NCBI GenBank assembly: GCA_030549775.1
Contig: CM060177.1
Location: 46,526,244 to 46,590,243 of the forward strand
Origin: Tamarix chinensis
Lineage: Eukaryota > Streptophyta > Magnoliopsida > Caryophyllales > Tamaricaceae
Direction: 5' to 3'
DNA: 64,000 nucleotides
The notes beneath the pieces were generated by a model, which had not been told where the DNA came from, did not search any database, and was given only the letters and a program-made list of their open reading frames with translations. The position numbers and the translations under genes were made by a program. Position 1 is the first letter of the stretch; every line of letters begins with the position of its first letter. This document shows, in pieces, positions 9,531-21,921 of the stretch.

Positions 9531-12127
9531 TGTGAAATTTTAATTGTATTGGAGAGTATAACTTGTTATTGGTAGAATGGAAATTGGGTTTAAAAAACGG
9601 TAGTGAAGATTGCAGCCAAGGATCCAAATGCCAATTAGTCACATTATTCCTACGACAATCAAAGATTGATGAGCCACAAAGTTGGTAACCAAAATTAGCT
9701 TTTGCTAAGAACTCATTCGGAAACCTTAAAAACAGAAAGAATGGAACAAATCAATGTAGACCTAGTTCGAATTGCAAAAGTCAAGAAAGATTTCAAAGGT
9801 AAGAACAAATATCACCGAATTGAAATAAGAGCAGTGACAATTTCATCAAAAGCTCAATGAGATGACTCATTGAGCATGAATAAGGTAACGCTAGACAAGA
9901 TCGAGCGCAACAAACCTCAAGTGGACTGAGATAAGGCAAATCAAAATCAGGATATCAAATTGACGCTGACAATAATAGATCTATGGCCAAAGTAAAAACA
10001 CGGCAACCCACAACTCAGATTTGCTGAGAAATTATTTGGGCTCCTTTGGATATGGCCATAACTTAGTCGAAAATCTCACAAGATCAACCAAATGAACCAG
10101 AAATTAATCGACAGTTTCGAGCCTTGTCAAACTTAGAAGAATCTAAATGAAATAATGATTAATGGTAATGATTTTGAAGATAGGCAAGGAGTTGATTTTG
10201 AAAAAACAACCAGTCGGTTCAATTCATACAGGAAATTTTTTGATAATAAATATAAAATTAATGGTAATGATTATAATAATGATAGTAATAATACTATTAA
10301 GAAAAATATTAATTCTGGCGATAATACAAGTAAAATAATAATAATAATAACTCATTAAAAATTTTAATCGAGACTAGATCAGACCGGCTAAAATAAGGCA
10401 AGGAAAACAGGTACTTTATGGTTTTTTGGGGATTTTTTTTGGGTTCGGGGGGGGGGGGGGTAAGGGTGTGTGTTTGGTGCGAGGCTGGAGTTTTTCCTAT
10501 AAAATTTGCAGGCTCTCTGTCTAAAGAAACTTTAGGAATAAGAGATATAGGATGGCATTTTAGAAATGTTTGGTAGGATGATAGCCCTAAAAGAAAGCTA
10601 TTTATGTTTTGAAAGGAAATTCTCCCATATCCCCATTAATCTTTGTTTGTTTGGGAATCTATCCTATATTTCTATCCCGACTTATTAGCTAGAGGACTTA
10701 TAGGAATAACCAAATAAGAATCAATGAAATAACCATCTCTTATGGAACATAAAGAGATTGTCTTTATCGATTAGCTCTTGAACTATCTTTAGAGTTTAAG
10801 TGCTTCTTGTTATTTATTTCTGTTTATGTTTGGGTAAACGTTTTGTGCTTAAACAAACTGCTTTTCAATCTCAACTTTTTAAAATTTATACTATTTTTAA
10901 TAAATGTACTTTCTAAATAAAATAAAACAATTTACGACAACTAATAACTACTACTCCCCCTTAATATACACTATGTACTTGCTTGTTTTTAAGGGTGTCT
11001 ATAAGACCACCCACAATAACTCAAAATTTGGGGGTGCTGCAGTCCTGGAGCTCCTTAGCCATCCCTCAATAAAGAAGCAAAAGGTGCTCCATCATAAAAA
11101 AATTGAGTTACGAGCTCTGCGGAGGTGCTGAAAATTTTGGGGTCAACTACCAAGTCAAAAAAAAAAGAGGAAAGAAAGGGAAGTTGAAAAGTTTATTTTA
11201 CTTCATTCTGTCACTAAATATTGTACTTTAAAATTTAAAAAAGGCATATCATAAAATTATTTATCGAGGAAGTGAAAATAATATAATAATATTAATCAAA
11301 TTAATAAGACAAAAAATTATGGACTAAATCATTTTTTTGTCAATAATTAAAAATGAAATTAAATATTCTTGTTTCATTTAGTGACAAAAATATAATATTA
11401 TTTACAAAACTGATATAATATTTTTATCTTTTTAAATAATATTCTTGATAAAAATTATTTTGAAATTAACATTATTATTCATATTATTTTTAAAGGTAAT
11501 AATATTATTAATATTATTCTAGTAATAATAATATTAGTTTTAAAGTTATTATTATTGAATTTCAAAAACTAAATTTTTACATAAACAAATAATAGAAATT
11601 AAAAATAATTAAGTTTGATAAATTTAGTGGGGCATAGGTTATTTGGATTGTGTATTTTAATATTATATTGGGAAGCCTTGATGTGGAGGCAAAATGGGCG
11701 ACTAGCAAAATGTGAACCATTAGTATTATAATTATTTGGGAGTGTGTGAAGGTCCTCTAAATTCAGGAACACTATTGTGCTGCGCTGCTGGAACAGATGT
11801 GCTATACTTACTCCTAAATGACTTTGAAATTTCAGAGTTTCCTTCTCCTTTCTTTGGCGCACTTATGTATTCTGTGTGGATCTTCACGTTATGATTTGTG
11901 AGCAAGGACCTAAGTAATATATCACCAGTCTCTTGTTTTTAGTGTTCTTTTTGAAAGCAATTAAACGAATTGTATTTCAACGCATATGCTCTGTCCCTTC
12001 ATTTATCTATGTTTTAATGCTCATTTATTTTTCTTTTAATGCTAAGCTCGTTCAATAAAGCCCTCAGCAACATTTGAAATTGGTCTGGTGCTATTCATTG
12101 TATTTCAATTTTCTTGTGCATTTTCAG
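9531..12127. other. Spacer or intron upstream of FIS1 exon 2
   Basis: No coding exon could be found. The stretch contains a 14-base G run (10447-10460), AT-rich tracts at 11200-11600 and a small open frame at 10155-10358 with microsatellite-like ATA content. FIS1 exon 1 was looked for here and was not seen. Confidence 0.4.
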
Positions 12128-13116
12128 GGTTGTGAACGAGAGGTTCACGAGGCAAACAAAAACTCCAGTGATGAGGTTAAGAATGAATGCATGATGCGTT
12201 TATCATGGGCCCTTGTTCACTCTAGGCAACCAGAAGATGTCCAGCGTGGTATAGCCATGCTTGAAGGTGGGTTTGCTAACCCTTGTCCTTGAAGGAATGC
12301 CGTTTGTTAACCATGGGAACTTTTGGCCGCTGCAGCCTGGATGTTTTTCTCACATTCAGTTATCATATGTTCTCTTCTATCAGCTGCTTTAACTGGCTGC
12401 AGTAGCCCTCTTCAAAAGCGAGAAAGGCTTTATCTCCTTGCTGTTGGGTATTACAGAAGTGGGGATTACTCAAGGAGTAGGCAACTTGTTGAAAAATGTC
12501 TAGAGGTCCGATCTCTTTCTATATCTGGATTTGTATCTATCATATTAGCACTCGGTACCCAATCTTACTGTGCATCATTATACTTGTGAATATCATGAAA
12601 ACAGAAGTGGAGCAGGTGTAGGTGTAGCTGGTGTTTTTTTTTTTTTTTTTTTTCTTTCTTTTCCCTCTTACTTCAGATACTTTTAGTTAAATAAACGTCA
12701 ATTGCTCTTACCCCGTAAATCTATTAATTAGTTGCTGTTCCTTTTCCCCCCTTGTCATTTGCAGATTGCTCCTGATTGGAGGCAGGCACAGTCTCTTAAG
12801 AAGAGCATAGAAGACCGTATAACTAAAGGTACAGTTTTTCTATCGCCCCTGCCACCTGTCAGGTGTTTTAACCTTTTCCTTTGCAGGGTGGGGGGGTAGG
12901 GTGTTTTCAAATGTTTGTAATTTGGATTTACTGGAGTATTTGCCCCAACTAAATGGAGTCATGTTATTCAATGACCTGCCTTTTTTCGCCTCATCTTAAT
13001 CGGGCCTTTCATGGTATTGGTGATGTGCAGATGGTGTAATCGGCATCGGCATTGCAGCCACTGCAGTCGGGCTAGTAGCTGGTGGTCTTGCAGCTGCAAT
13101 GGCTCGAAAGAAATAA
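12128..13116 (+). CDS. FIS1: FIS1 mitochondrial fission 1 protein, exons 2-5
   Basis: FIS1 is a tail-anchored outer-membrane adaptor that supports division of mitochondria and peroxisomes. Exons 12128-12266, 12384-12505, 12765-12828 and 13031-13116 join in frame, all with GT/AG introns (117, 259 and 202 bp), giving 136 codons plus TAA. They start GCEREVHEANKNSSDEV, carry the TPR-like helices (MMRLSWALVHSRQPEDVQRG, LYLLAVGYYRSGDYSRSRQL, APDWRQAQSLKKSIEDRI), and end with a hydrophobic tail anchor (IGIGIAATAVGLVAGG) and basic ARKK. Plant FIS1 proteins are about 167-170 aa, so roughly 31 N-terminal residues (exon 1, phase 0) are missing. Either intron 1 exceeds 12 kb of transposon-rich DNA or this is a 5'-truncated copy. 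The intact reading frame favours a functional gene. Confidence 0.9.
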
Positions 13117-13545
13117 TGCCTTTGACCATCTCATCTCATGTCATGCTTTTAATATCTCGTTTATGGGAAGCGTGGGGAAGGTACTCGTGTGTGGTTTTTG
13201 CGTTTTTACTCGGCTGGATTTGGCATGAGACAACATTACGTCGATAGTGAATCTTTTTACTCTGGTTTTTTAGATGTTTCTGTCAGGGATGAGACGTTTG
13301 TCAGGATGTATAATACGAGTTTTAAGGCAATTTCATAAAGAAAAGGATTGTTCGTCCTCTCTCTTTGCATGTTGGCCCTTTCCGCACCATCTCAACCCCA
13401 GTAAGGTCACTAGTCAAATAATCACTTGCTTGTGTATTACAAATTTGTGTTGAAGAACGTGACATGACCGAGTTAATAGATGCTTATGACAACAGTAATA
13501 CCTTATGCTGTAATATGATCTTCCGAAGTTAAATTGAACATCTAA
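13117..13545 (+). other. FIS1 3' flank, probable 3' UTR
   Basis: No coding similarity. It follows the FIS1 stop codon and probably holds the 3' UTR; AATATGATC and AATTGAAC near 13512-13540 are only weak polyadenylation-like signals. Confidence 0.4.
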
Positions 13546-16500
13546 GGTCTCGTTTGGTTTTACTTATTTTTAAATAAAAATTACTTTTATAAATTTACTT
13601 TTTAAAAAGTACTTCGACAAGTAAAATATATGTTTGTTCTTACTTTTATGTTATAAGTAATTAATATTAAAAAAATACTTATTGTACTTTATTAGTGTTT
13701 GATATTTATTTTTCTACAAATTTACTTTTTATTTTTCATGTTGATCAATTTTTATCTTCCTATACATATTTTTTTGGTAATAATTATTATTATATAAATT
13801 CTATAATATTAAATATTAAAAACCATATGAAACATATATATATATATATAAAGATAAAAATTGTAAAATAAAAATTATGAAATTATTAAAAAAAAATTAT
13901 GAACAATCACTAACTAAATTTTATAAAATTCACTAACATTTAAAATTCAAATAGTAATAATGATAAAAATTTATATTATGCAATGAACATTTAAATGATA
14001 GGAAGATATATAAAAAATAAAGAGCAACAAACACTTACATTGATTTCATATGAATTACTCCTCAATATGTAAAAGTGGAACACAATGGAATTTGACAATA
14101 CTAGAAAATGCTATCCTATTTGGTAATGTACCGGCATTGCTTTAGGGACCCAACTATTGGGTGGGTTAGGCTTTGAGTAGTTCAAATTGTCTCGCTCATT
14201 TTTCATATGTGAGAATGAGGTAACTATGTTGTTGCTAAAATGGTACAGACTTTGGAACATTCAGTTTTGAAATGAGTGGGTCTATTTTGGTTAGTACTAC
14301 AATTAATTACCACACGACAGAAATTTCTGCATGTCATACGTGTAACACTATTAAGAAACCATTTTTTTTTTCCAAAATCAAGAGAGTGAATGAAGACAAG
14401 AGAGCAATGCAGAGAACAAACTATATGTTTTTTCCCTGCACAAGACAGAAAATGCACAACAGGCAATAGGCATTCATTTAACATAACAAAAACAATATCA
14501 TAAGAGGATGTTATTCATCCCAAATATTGCATGACTTCTCTATGTTGAAGAGGCAAAATGGTTGACTAGCCCATTGATAATCCCACTTGAAGGGATATTC
14601 AATAACTTCCAAGAGCAAGTGCGTGGTTAGCAGGTATACTAGGTTAGATCTATGCAATGATGATCTTTTAACTATGGTAATAGCTGCCGGAGGAAGTGGC
14701 AATACTCAATGAGAATAGTCCAAACTATGGGATACTCTCTCAAATAGACCTGGGGCTGGGTTTGATCAAATAATTCCCATGTTGAAACAAAACTAGAAAT
14801 TTTTGTTTACAACATAGGTAGTTACGAAGAATAGAAAAACATACAAAAATGATGTTACCACTAAAAGCAAGAATGCTTTGAGTGACAAATATTGGTATTT
14901 TAACTTTATACCAACTTGGCAACTCAATTTATGAATGTATATGGCATAATGTAACAAGTACATTGGTCAAAAGAATGAAACATGGAAGGAAAAAATAACG
15001 ATGTCAGAGAGGAAATCCTTTTCGTGAAGTTGCTTTTGATGCTTCCGCTAATCTCTTGACGCCTTTAGCATTTCTATGATATTCTAGCAGCTGAGCACTG
15101 AGATCCTTTGGGTGACAATTGATAAAAACCTCTATGAACTGTGTCTCATTCATCCTTAATGCACAGAACATCCTAGGGCCCTTTACTTGCAGAACAACCA
15201 TAATTTCAATCTTCCTTGCAAGGAGCATCCGTGTCTTCAAAAGTGCTTCCAGATTGAAATACAACATAAAAGGGTAATGAAGAATTGTTTTAGCCGGCAG
15301 ATGCATAGTTCCTATAACAAATGTCATGTCTCTGAACCTTGTTAATGGACAAAGTTAGCTCCACAAGACAGTGACCAAAAAGATACAGCACCTCATCTTT
15401 CGAGAATCCAAACTTCTCAAAGTTAGCAATTTTTTCACGGATGGTCTCAATGCGTGAGATACCAGTGATTGCAACCACATATTTGTACATCTTAGATTCC
15501 CTAGAGAGGCCAATCCTGTAGATATAATCCAACTTCTCTTCATTCATCCGAGTTCGCTTAATCAATGTAGGCTGGGTTAATATCAGGGGGATCAGTTCCT
15601 CTTTGCTGATACCCATTTGCTCATACAACAAAATTCTGGTTTAACATGCTTTTCTTCACGGTAGGATGCCTATAATATCTAACCCTCACACGACCAGATA
15701 TCACTTATTTTGTACAGCATCTTAGGCGGTTGCATCAACAACCAACAATTCCTCATTATCAGGCAGCTCTTCATGCATTCATTCTTCTCATAAAGATCTG
15801 TTTTACTCTCAGGTAGAGGTTTCAAACATGAAAGTGAAAATTGTCACCTTTCATTATCATAGTAAACCTACTTTTCAAAAATACTCTCAGGCAGAAGTTT
15901 CCTGCAAGTGGTTGGTTAACTTACATTGATCTGTATTATATTTCTTTTTACATTATAGGAGGTTGGTTCATCATGATACTAGAGGTGTTGGTGAGGTTCT
16001 ACCAGCACTTACACTTGGAATAATTTGACAAACACAACCTATTCAGATTGACATTTATGGATCAATAGAAAAAAAATGAACACAATTTACTACAGTATTT
16101 TACAGCGTACCAAAACAAAGATGCTGTACCCAGGCCTATAATAAACTTGACCAAAATTTTCATATTGTATTACCTTGTACCTAGAGATCACTAAAGGTGG
16201 GGAACCCGTGTCCCTAATTTCACTTAAAGATGAATTGCTACATTGACACACATTTGCACATTTATAATCACTCTTATCCATTTGAGATGAACCCTTCAAA
16301 TTCAAGTGAAAGAATATATATCAGTAGAACGGACAAGAAGAAAACAACAATATTTAATGCTTAGACCAGGTTATGTGCACAAAATCGAACAACCCCCCCT
16401 CCCCAAAAGAGAAGATGTGAATGCCTGTTCACTGTCTCTAAGATTTCACTCAATCTCAAAGCTAATATTATCTGGTACATATACTCACGAAAGAAAACAA

Positions 16501-17036
16501 ACAAAATCAAAGACAATTAGTAAACCTAAAATTTGAAGAGGAAGGGAAATCGAAGCCCAACAATTACATATCTGTATCTTGCAAAGAATGAGTGAAGAGC
16601 GGCGTTGGGTGGAAGTAGCAAAAATGGTGGTGGCTACCGCGAGCAGCAAAAATGGAGAACATGAGCAGCAGAGATAGAGGACACGAGTGGCAGAGCAAAG
16701 AAATAGAGATGGAAAGAAGCAGAAATGGTGGAGAAATAGCAATGGTCGGTGCTGCAACATCTCAAAGCAATAATTTGAGATCTTCCATTGAGGACGGTAT
16801 GTTATGAAGCAAGCTGCTGGTAATCTGTTATGAACTTTAAAAAAGATACCGTACCGAATTGTAGAAGTTATTTTTAAAAGTAGGTAAAACTTACTTTTGG
16901 TTTATTACTTATAGAAAGTGATTTTTATTAATTATTTTTTTATAATAATTTTTTAGAATTAAAACCAAACACTTATTTTAATCTGTAATTACTTTTATAA
17001 AAAACTACTTATCAAAAAGTTAAATCAAACAAGCTC
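13546..17036. mobile_element. Candidate PIF/Harbinger-like TIR element with an mTERF insert
   Basis: The left end GGTCTCGTTTGGTTTTACTT and the inverted right end GAGCTTGTTTGATTTAACTT are similar for tens of bases, both continuing into TTACTTTTATAA-like tracts. TAA lies outside both ends (13543-13545 and 17037-17039), the 3 bp target typical of PIF/Harbinger. The interior holds the mTERF pseudogene at 15004-15770 and no transposase. The alternative is two separate MITE fragments flanking an old mTERF locus. Confidence 0.45.
15004..15770 (-). pseudogene. mTERF-family protein pseudogene
   Basis: mTERF proteins are organelle-targeted helical-repeat proteins that bind nucleic acid and affect organelle transcription and RNA processing. 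Segments read in order on the minus strand: LPDNEELLVVDATA (about 15769-15728), PKMLYKISDIWSCEG, YYRHPTVKKSML, MGISKEELIPLILTQPTLI (15631 onward), MYKYVVAITGISRIETI, then after a frame change MTFVIGTMHLPAKTILHYPF and FIEVFINCHPKDLSAQLLEY to a stop at 15004. At least four frameshifts separate these pieces and the N-terminal transit region is missing, so it is a pseudogene. It lies within the candidate TIR element at 13546-17036, suggesting captured or trapped gene sequence. Confidence 0.85.
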
Positions 17037-17124
17037 TAAGTCAAATTTATTGATGTCTAAGAAAAATGGGAACCGTCAGCAAATTTTCTAGTCTCTAGCA
17101 AGATGGAAAACCTTGAAACTCTTA

Positions 17125-17518
17125 TTATTCATTCCCTAGCAAGGCTAGAAGGAATGCCTTGTAATCCCCTGAAGTATCCCCTGCTACGGCTTCATTAAGA
17201 GAGATATTGTTCCTGTCCTTGTACAGTTCCTTGATCTCCTTCAAATCAACTTCTGCATGTGTAACAATCACTCGGCTTAGAGTAGCTTCATCTGTCCCTA
17301 GTCCTTTGATGGCTCTACGCAAAACCTTAGAAAAGTATTTCTGAGGATTCTTCAGGCATCGGATCATCATTCTTAACGTTGAGAAGAATTCATCGTTTGG
17401 GTCAGCTTCTCGCAGACCCTGATGAAGGAAAGTCAACCACTTGGGATTATTCATGTTCAATCATGTCCTGAAGTCTGAGGATGTAATGTATGTGGTTGAA
17501 TAGCTAGGAATAACAAGA

Positions 17519-17552
<34 letters not shown>

Positions 17553-18729
17553 CTTGGTGATAGATGTGCCATGGATGTCTTTGAAATGATTGAAGGATGC
17601 CAATAGTTGCTGCTTGCTTCTTGTACTAAGGATTCTGATCATCTCCTCATGGTTAGACCCAACATTTTGGATTTCATCGTGGAGAATATTTGCTTCTGAG
17701 TATGCTGTTATCTCATCTGTATCAACCCCATGATACCTGTATGTACTTGATGCTGCAACCAAAAACTACGACAACAAGAAAATGTACATAAAAACATACC
17801 GTGCAAGATGGACTATAAACGATAGTCGTATTTATCTAGTCTACAATTACTTTTCAAGGTATAATTACTTTTCCAATCTTTCCGTGAGTGAATGTCGCGA
17901 CGTCTTCCTCAAGAGAGTGCTTGTATCTTTCCTGGTATGCTCGCTTAATTGCTAGGAGTTCTTCTGGAGATTTAGTGCAAATGATCTCGATAATGACCTG
18001 GTAATTAGGTATAGTCATCCTTAACGCCTCATTGGCTATGACAGCATCTCGATCAATGGGACCCAAAACCCAGTAGCATATAGCTTTCTGCACCCATTTT
18101 GTTTAAGCATAAGCGTATCAGATCAGTTTATAACAATAATTGAAGGAAAAAGTTGGGGCTTCAGTGTCCGCAAACCTCACAGTTCGCTGAAAGTTCTGAT
18201 TTTAGTTGCTTGATGAGATCCTCTTGGTAGATCTCTTCATAAGCTTGCTTGATTAATTTTATTTGACATGCGGTCCGGTGAGTTAATATTGATATCAACG
18301 TTTCTTCATCGGTTCCCCATCCTACAAAATAACAGAGAGAAGCCATGTACAGGAAGTACGATTTGGAAAATGAAGATTGAGTAATAATACTGCGTTCGTA
18401 TAAAAAAAAAATACGATGTCAATTGTTACACTATTTAAGAAAGCAATACAAATATTCTTAAAATTACACTTATAACCTTTATTAAAAAATAATAAAATAT
18501 TTAATGTATGTATAATTAAAAAAGATGAGGGTATAAATAGAAATGATACTTTGATTTTTTTTTAAATGATTTTTTTAATGTAAAAATTTAATGATAATAT
18601 ATATATACATATATGATATGAAGAATTGTCCAGAGCATTGCATATACGAAAAAGACCTCGGCACGCCTTTTTTATGGCAGCTGCATCGTCAATTGGAGAA
18701 GAGTGCTCGGGAGCAACAATTGTAGCCAT
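17125..18729 (-). CDS. Annexin, five exons, 314 aa
   Basis: Annexins bind acidic membrane phospholipids in a Ca2+-dependent way and act in plant membrane traffic and stress responses. Exons (complement) 18729-18657, 18321-18176, 18087-17869, 17765-17553 and 17418-17125 total 945 nt; each junction is GT/AG and in frame. The ATG at 18729 ([15 protein letters not shown]) was chosen because annexins start this way; an in-frame ATG at 18771 would add 14 residues. Four annexin repeats are present. Repeat 1 has the Ca2+-type loop GWGTDE (residues 25-30) with His39; repeat 4 has [20 protein letters not shown]; repeats 2 and 3 lack GxGTD loops, as usual in plants. It most resembles annexin D3/D4/D8 types; subtype is not certain. 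Intron 4 has an AT/AC microsatellite (about 17519-17550). No lesion was seen. Confidence 0.93.
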
Positions 18730-20026
18730 TTTGTTCTCCTCTAGATTTTTCGTTGCTTGTGAAGGAGACAAGCTGCTAGCGACACCTTAAATAACGAGGA
18801 TTTCAATTTATTATGCATTCCATAGGCGTTTCAACATTTATGCTTCGGTTGGAGAGTACCTCATTGTTTCATAAGCATAAATGAAAAACTGAAGGTCGAG
18901 CTAACATGTTACTCTTGAACACTAACGCAAAACAAACTTAGTTACTCTAGAACATTTGTATACTGCATAGGTTTCAATTTAAGGTCTGATTTTAAACTAA
19001 TATTTTGATGGATTCGAACGTGAGTGCATAGCGTGGAAGACTTATTGCGTGTTGTTTAAAAAAATAAAAAACCATTATCCTTAGTATTAGTTAATTTTAT
19101 TTCATACATTCTATAAGAATTAGAGTGCATGTTTTATTATCATTTTTGCCATTTTATTCTCATTGTTGATTATAATTAGAGGAACCAATTTAATATAAGG
19201 GTATATAAGTAAATTTAGTTCTCAAATTTTCTAAAATTTATAACTTCTTAATTGCATGTCTAAAAATTATAGACTTTATATTATAAAGCAGCCGTAGAAT
19301 TTGTGAACTGTTCTAATAAAAATATAAAGAATTTTTATTTTTTTTTTCCAGCTAAAAACTAGCATGGTTTAAATATATAAGTGATAAATGATATCTGAAA
19401 GCTCATGAAAAACTGTCATCTGTTTTGAAATTTGAGGTATAATTATTTACATCTATCTAATAAAATCATGATACGTGTACAACATTTATTATATTTCTAA
19501 GAAGAATAGTTTATATGGTAGTGGTACATTAAAAAACTACTATTCTTAAAAATTTCAAACATGACACCACTACAATTTACTCCATCTTTTTATGATAAAA
19601 AAGGGGTCATTTTTTTTGTAAAAATAATTGTTTAAAAAAACTTATTAGGCAAAAAATCAATGTCTAGGTATTACTTTTTATGCTTACTTTTTTCTCTTTT
19701 TTCTTCAATATATTAATTCTTATATTTATTTTCAATGAAGGCATAATTATCAAATTAGATACATACTTATTACCTTTTTAAATAACGTGTAAATTATAGT
19801 TTTTTTTTGGAAACTTAGATAATATACTAAGTGTTATTTTATTTTTATTCAAAATAAGTTTCATTTTGAAATTCCATTGCAAACGTGAGTAGTTATTCCT
19901 AGTTCTTCTGATTCGTTAATTACTTTCTACTATAAACATTATTTAATGATGTATATATATAATAAAGATAAAATTAACAATTAATATATTTTCTTAATAA
20001 GTATGTAAACGTCTAAAATAAAACTA
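18730..20026 (-). promoter_or_regulatory. Annexin upstream region
   Basis: About 1.3 kb of AT-rich sequence upstream of the annexin ATG without recognisable genes. It presumably contains the promoter, but no single element stands out enough to name. Confidence 0.4.
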
Positions 20027-20272
20027 GCTCTCTCTGTTTCACAATAAAAAGGCCCCAATAAATTTTAAAACTTTGACATATTAATTTACAAATATATCTT
20101 AACATTAATTATATTTTTTTAATTATTAATCTAACTTAATTAGCAATTACCTGTGATAATAGAAGGCAAAATAGGCAATAAAGTATTAAATGCTTTATAC
20201 TTTTTTGTATAATATCTTATATTATGAAACACATTTAGAAAAACTACGTCCTTTATTAAGAAATAGAGAGAA
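20027..20272. mobile_element. Stowaway-like MITE (Tc1/mariner type)
   Basis: The left end GCTCTCTCTGTTTCACAATA and the inverted right end TTCTCTCTATTTCTTAATAA match the CTCCCTCYGTTYC-type terminal repeats of plant Stowaway/mariner MITEs. TA dinucleotides lie outside both ends (20025-20026 and 20273-20274). It is 246 bp with no coding capacity. Confidence 0.65.
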
Positions 20273-20342
20273 TATTTAGATTCAAAGGTAGTAATATTTA
20301 TTCCTGAAATTTACTATATTTTTTTAGAACATATTTATTCTA

Positions 20343-20910
20343 TTAGGGACAAGTGTGGGAAACAACCAGACTTGGAAACCAATGGTTGATAAGGTGAAGT
20401 AGCGGCTAGCAGGTTGGAAATAGAAAGTCCTTTCTCAAGCAGGAAGATTTGTTTTGATTAAGAGTGTTCTTAATATCCTACCGATATATTATATGAATCT
20501 CTTCAGAATTTCAAAGGGAGTGGTCAAAGAAATTATTAGTATTTAGAGAAATTTATTCTGAAGGAGTAGTGGGGACAGAAAGAAGCTACCTTTGGTCGAG
20601 TGGAGTGTGATTTAGAGACCTAAGTCATTGGGTGGACTTGGAGTGGGGGACTTGATCATGAATAATAATGCTCTATTATTCAAATGATGATGGAGGTATT
20701 ACACTGTTGATGAGGCTTCGTGGAAGAGAATTATCTCTTCACTTTACTCTAGGGATCACTTCGGGAATCTTGAAAATCTAGATATTAGGAGAGGGTAGAC
20801 TCCGTGGGCGGATATTTTCAAGTTGGGAAGAATGAACCTTGTTCTAAAGTTGGGGTTGTCAGTTGTGCTTGGCAATGGGAGAAATGTTAGATTCTAGCAT
20901 GACGACTAGA
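20343..20910 (+). pseudogene. LINE (L1-type) reverse-transcriptase C-terminal fragment, part 1
   Basis: The plus strand encodes, with stops, LAGWK and SQAGRFVLIKSVLNILPIYY, then PKSLGGLGVGDLIMNNNALL and LDEASWKRIISSLYSRDHFG. These are the conserved blocks after the catalytic domain of plant L1-type LINE reverse transcriptases. The catalytic FADD region itself is absent, as expected from 5' truncation. The piece ends at the target site CGAGA of the solo LTR, and its continuation begins at 25947. Confidence 0.85.
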
Positions 20911-20915
20911 CGAGA
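20911..20915. other. Target-site duplication CGAGA (left copy)
   Basis: CGAGA stands immediately before the TG terminus of solo LTR 1 and is repeated at 25942-25946 directly after its CA terminus. Confidence 0.85.
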
Positions 20916-21913
20916 TGAAATACCCCAAAAATCCTAATTTAGGAATTATGGCAAAATAATGATTTATTAGAGAAAATTAAAAAAATAGGTTACTTTATTA
21001 GATAAAGAGGAAATCAATTGAGGAAAATAAAGAGAAAGTGATAAATAAATTATTTAGAAAATTTTGGACATTTTACTAATCAAAATGAAAGTGGAGGAAA
21101 ATTTTTCAAAATAGCCAAAATTAATCTAAAAAGAGAATTAAATTATTATTATAATAATTTTTAAAGAAAATAAATATATATATAAATATGAATGTATAAT
21201 AACCCAAAAATACGCCAATTTCCCCATAAGTTATTTTATTTATTTTCCATTCTATTTCTTTTCTTATTTTCCCTTTTCTTCCTTTTTCTCCCTCCTCTTT
21301 TTTTTTCTTTCTTTCTCCCCCCCGACTGGGCTGGCTTGCGCAGCCCAGACCCTTCCCCTTCCTTTCCCCGTGGCCCAGCCCTTCTTTTCTTTTCCTTTCT
21401 CCTTCTCCCGCAGCCCAGCGTCGTTCGCTGGCCGACGCTCGAGTGCGACGCAACGTTTTTCCCTTTGATCCGCCGAAGCGCCGCATCACGATTAATGAGC
21501 CTTATAACCGTTGCCAGCCAACGACACGATGCTGCGATTCGACCTTATAATTAATGAAACGACGCGGCGGGACATTATAACCATTGCCAACCGGCCGATT
21601 TCTCCCCTTTCTTTCTTTTTCCTAGACCGCCGGTCCAACTCTCCCCGCTATCGTCTTCTTCCTCACGCCCATAACCGCCGTCGACGCTGCAACGCCAACA
21701 ACATCTCCGTTTGGCCTTCCTTCCCGTCCTTTTTTGTCCCTTTCTTTCCCAATTTGCCCCAACCTGCTCGTCTTACACCGCCAAGGCCTTGCTTCCTTTC
21801 CTTTCTCACTAAATCGAGCCAAAACCTGCCTGCCAGAGAATCTGCAGGCCTGCCCGACCGCCGTGACCTGGCTTGTCCTCTCCTCCTTCGTTGTTTTCTT
21901 CCCCCCAATTGCC

Positions 21914-21921
21914 TATAAATA
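21914..21921 (+). promoter_or_regulatory. TATA box of solo LTR 1
   Basis: TATAAATA in the context GCCTATAAATACCCCC at the end of a pyrimidine-rich tract. The related LTR has the same box in the same position at 46611-46618, so it is likely the conserved retrotransposon promoter (U3/R boundary). Confidence 0.6.

Noticed and set aside
10155..10358. 67-codon open frame rich in Asn and Lys
   Set aside because: AT-rich with an ATA microsatellite at its end; no recognisable domain or splice context.
18562..18771. 69-codon frame starting [15 protein letters not shown] as the annexin start
   Set aside because: The internal ATG at 18729 (MATIVAPEH) agrees with annexin N-termini; the frame also runs past the exon 1 splice donor at 18656.
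21121..21489. Minus-strand Arg/Lys/Glu-rich open frame
   Set aside because: Complement of the pyrimidine tract in solo LTR 1; low-complexity artefact.
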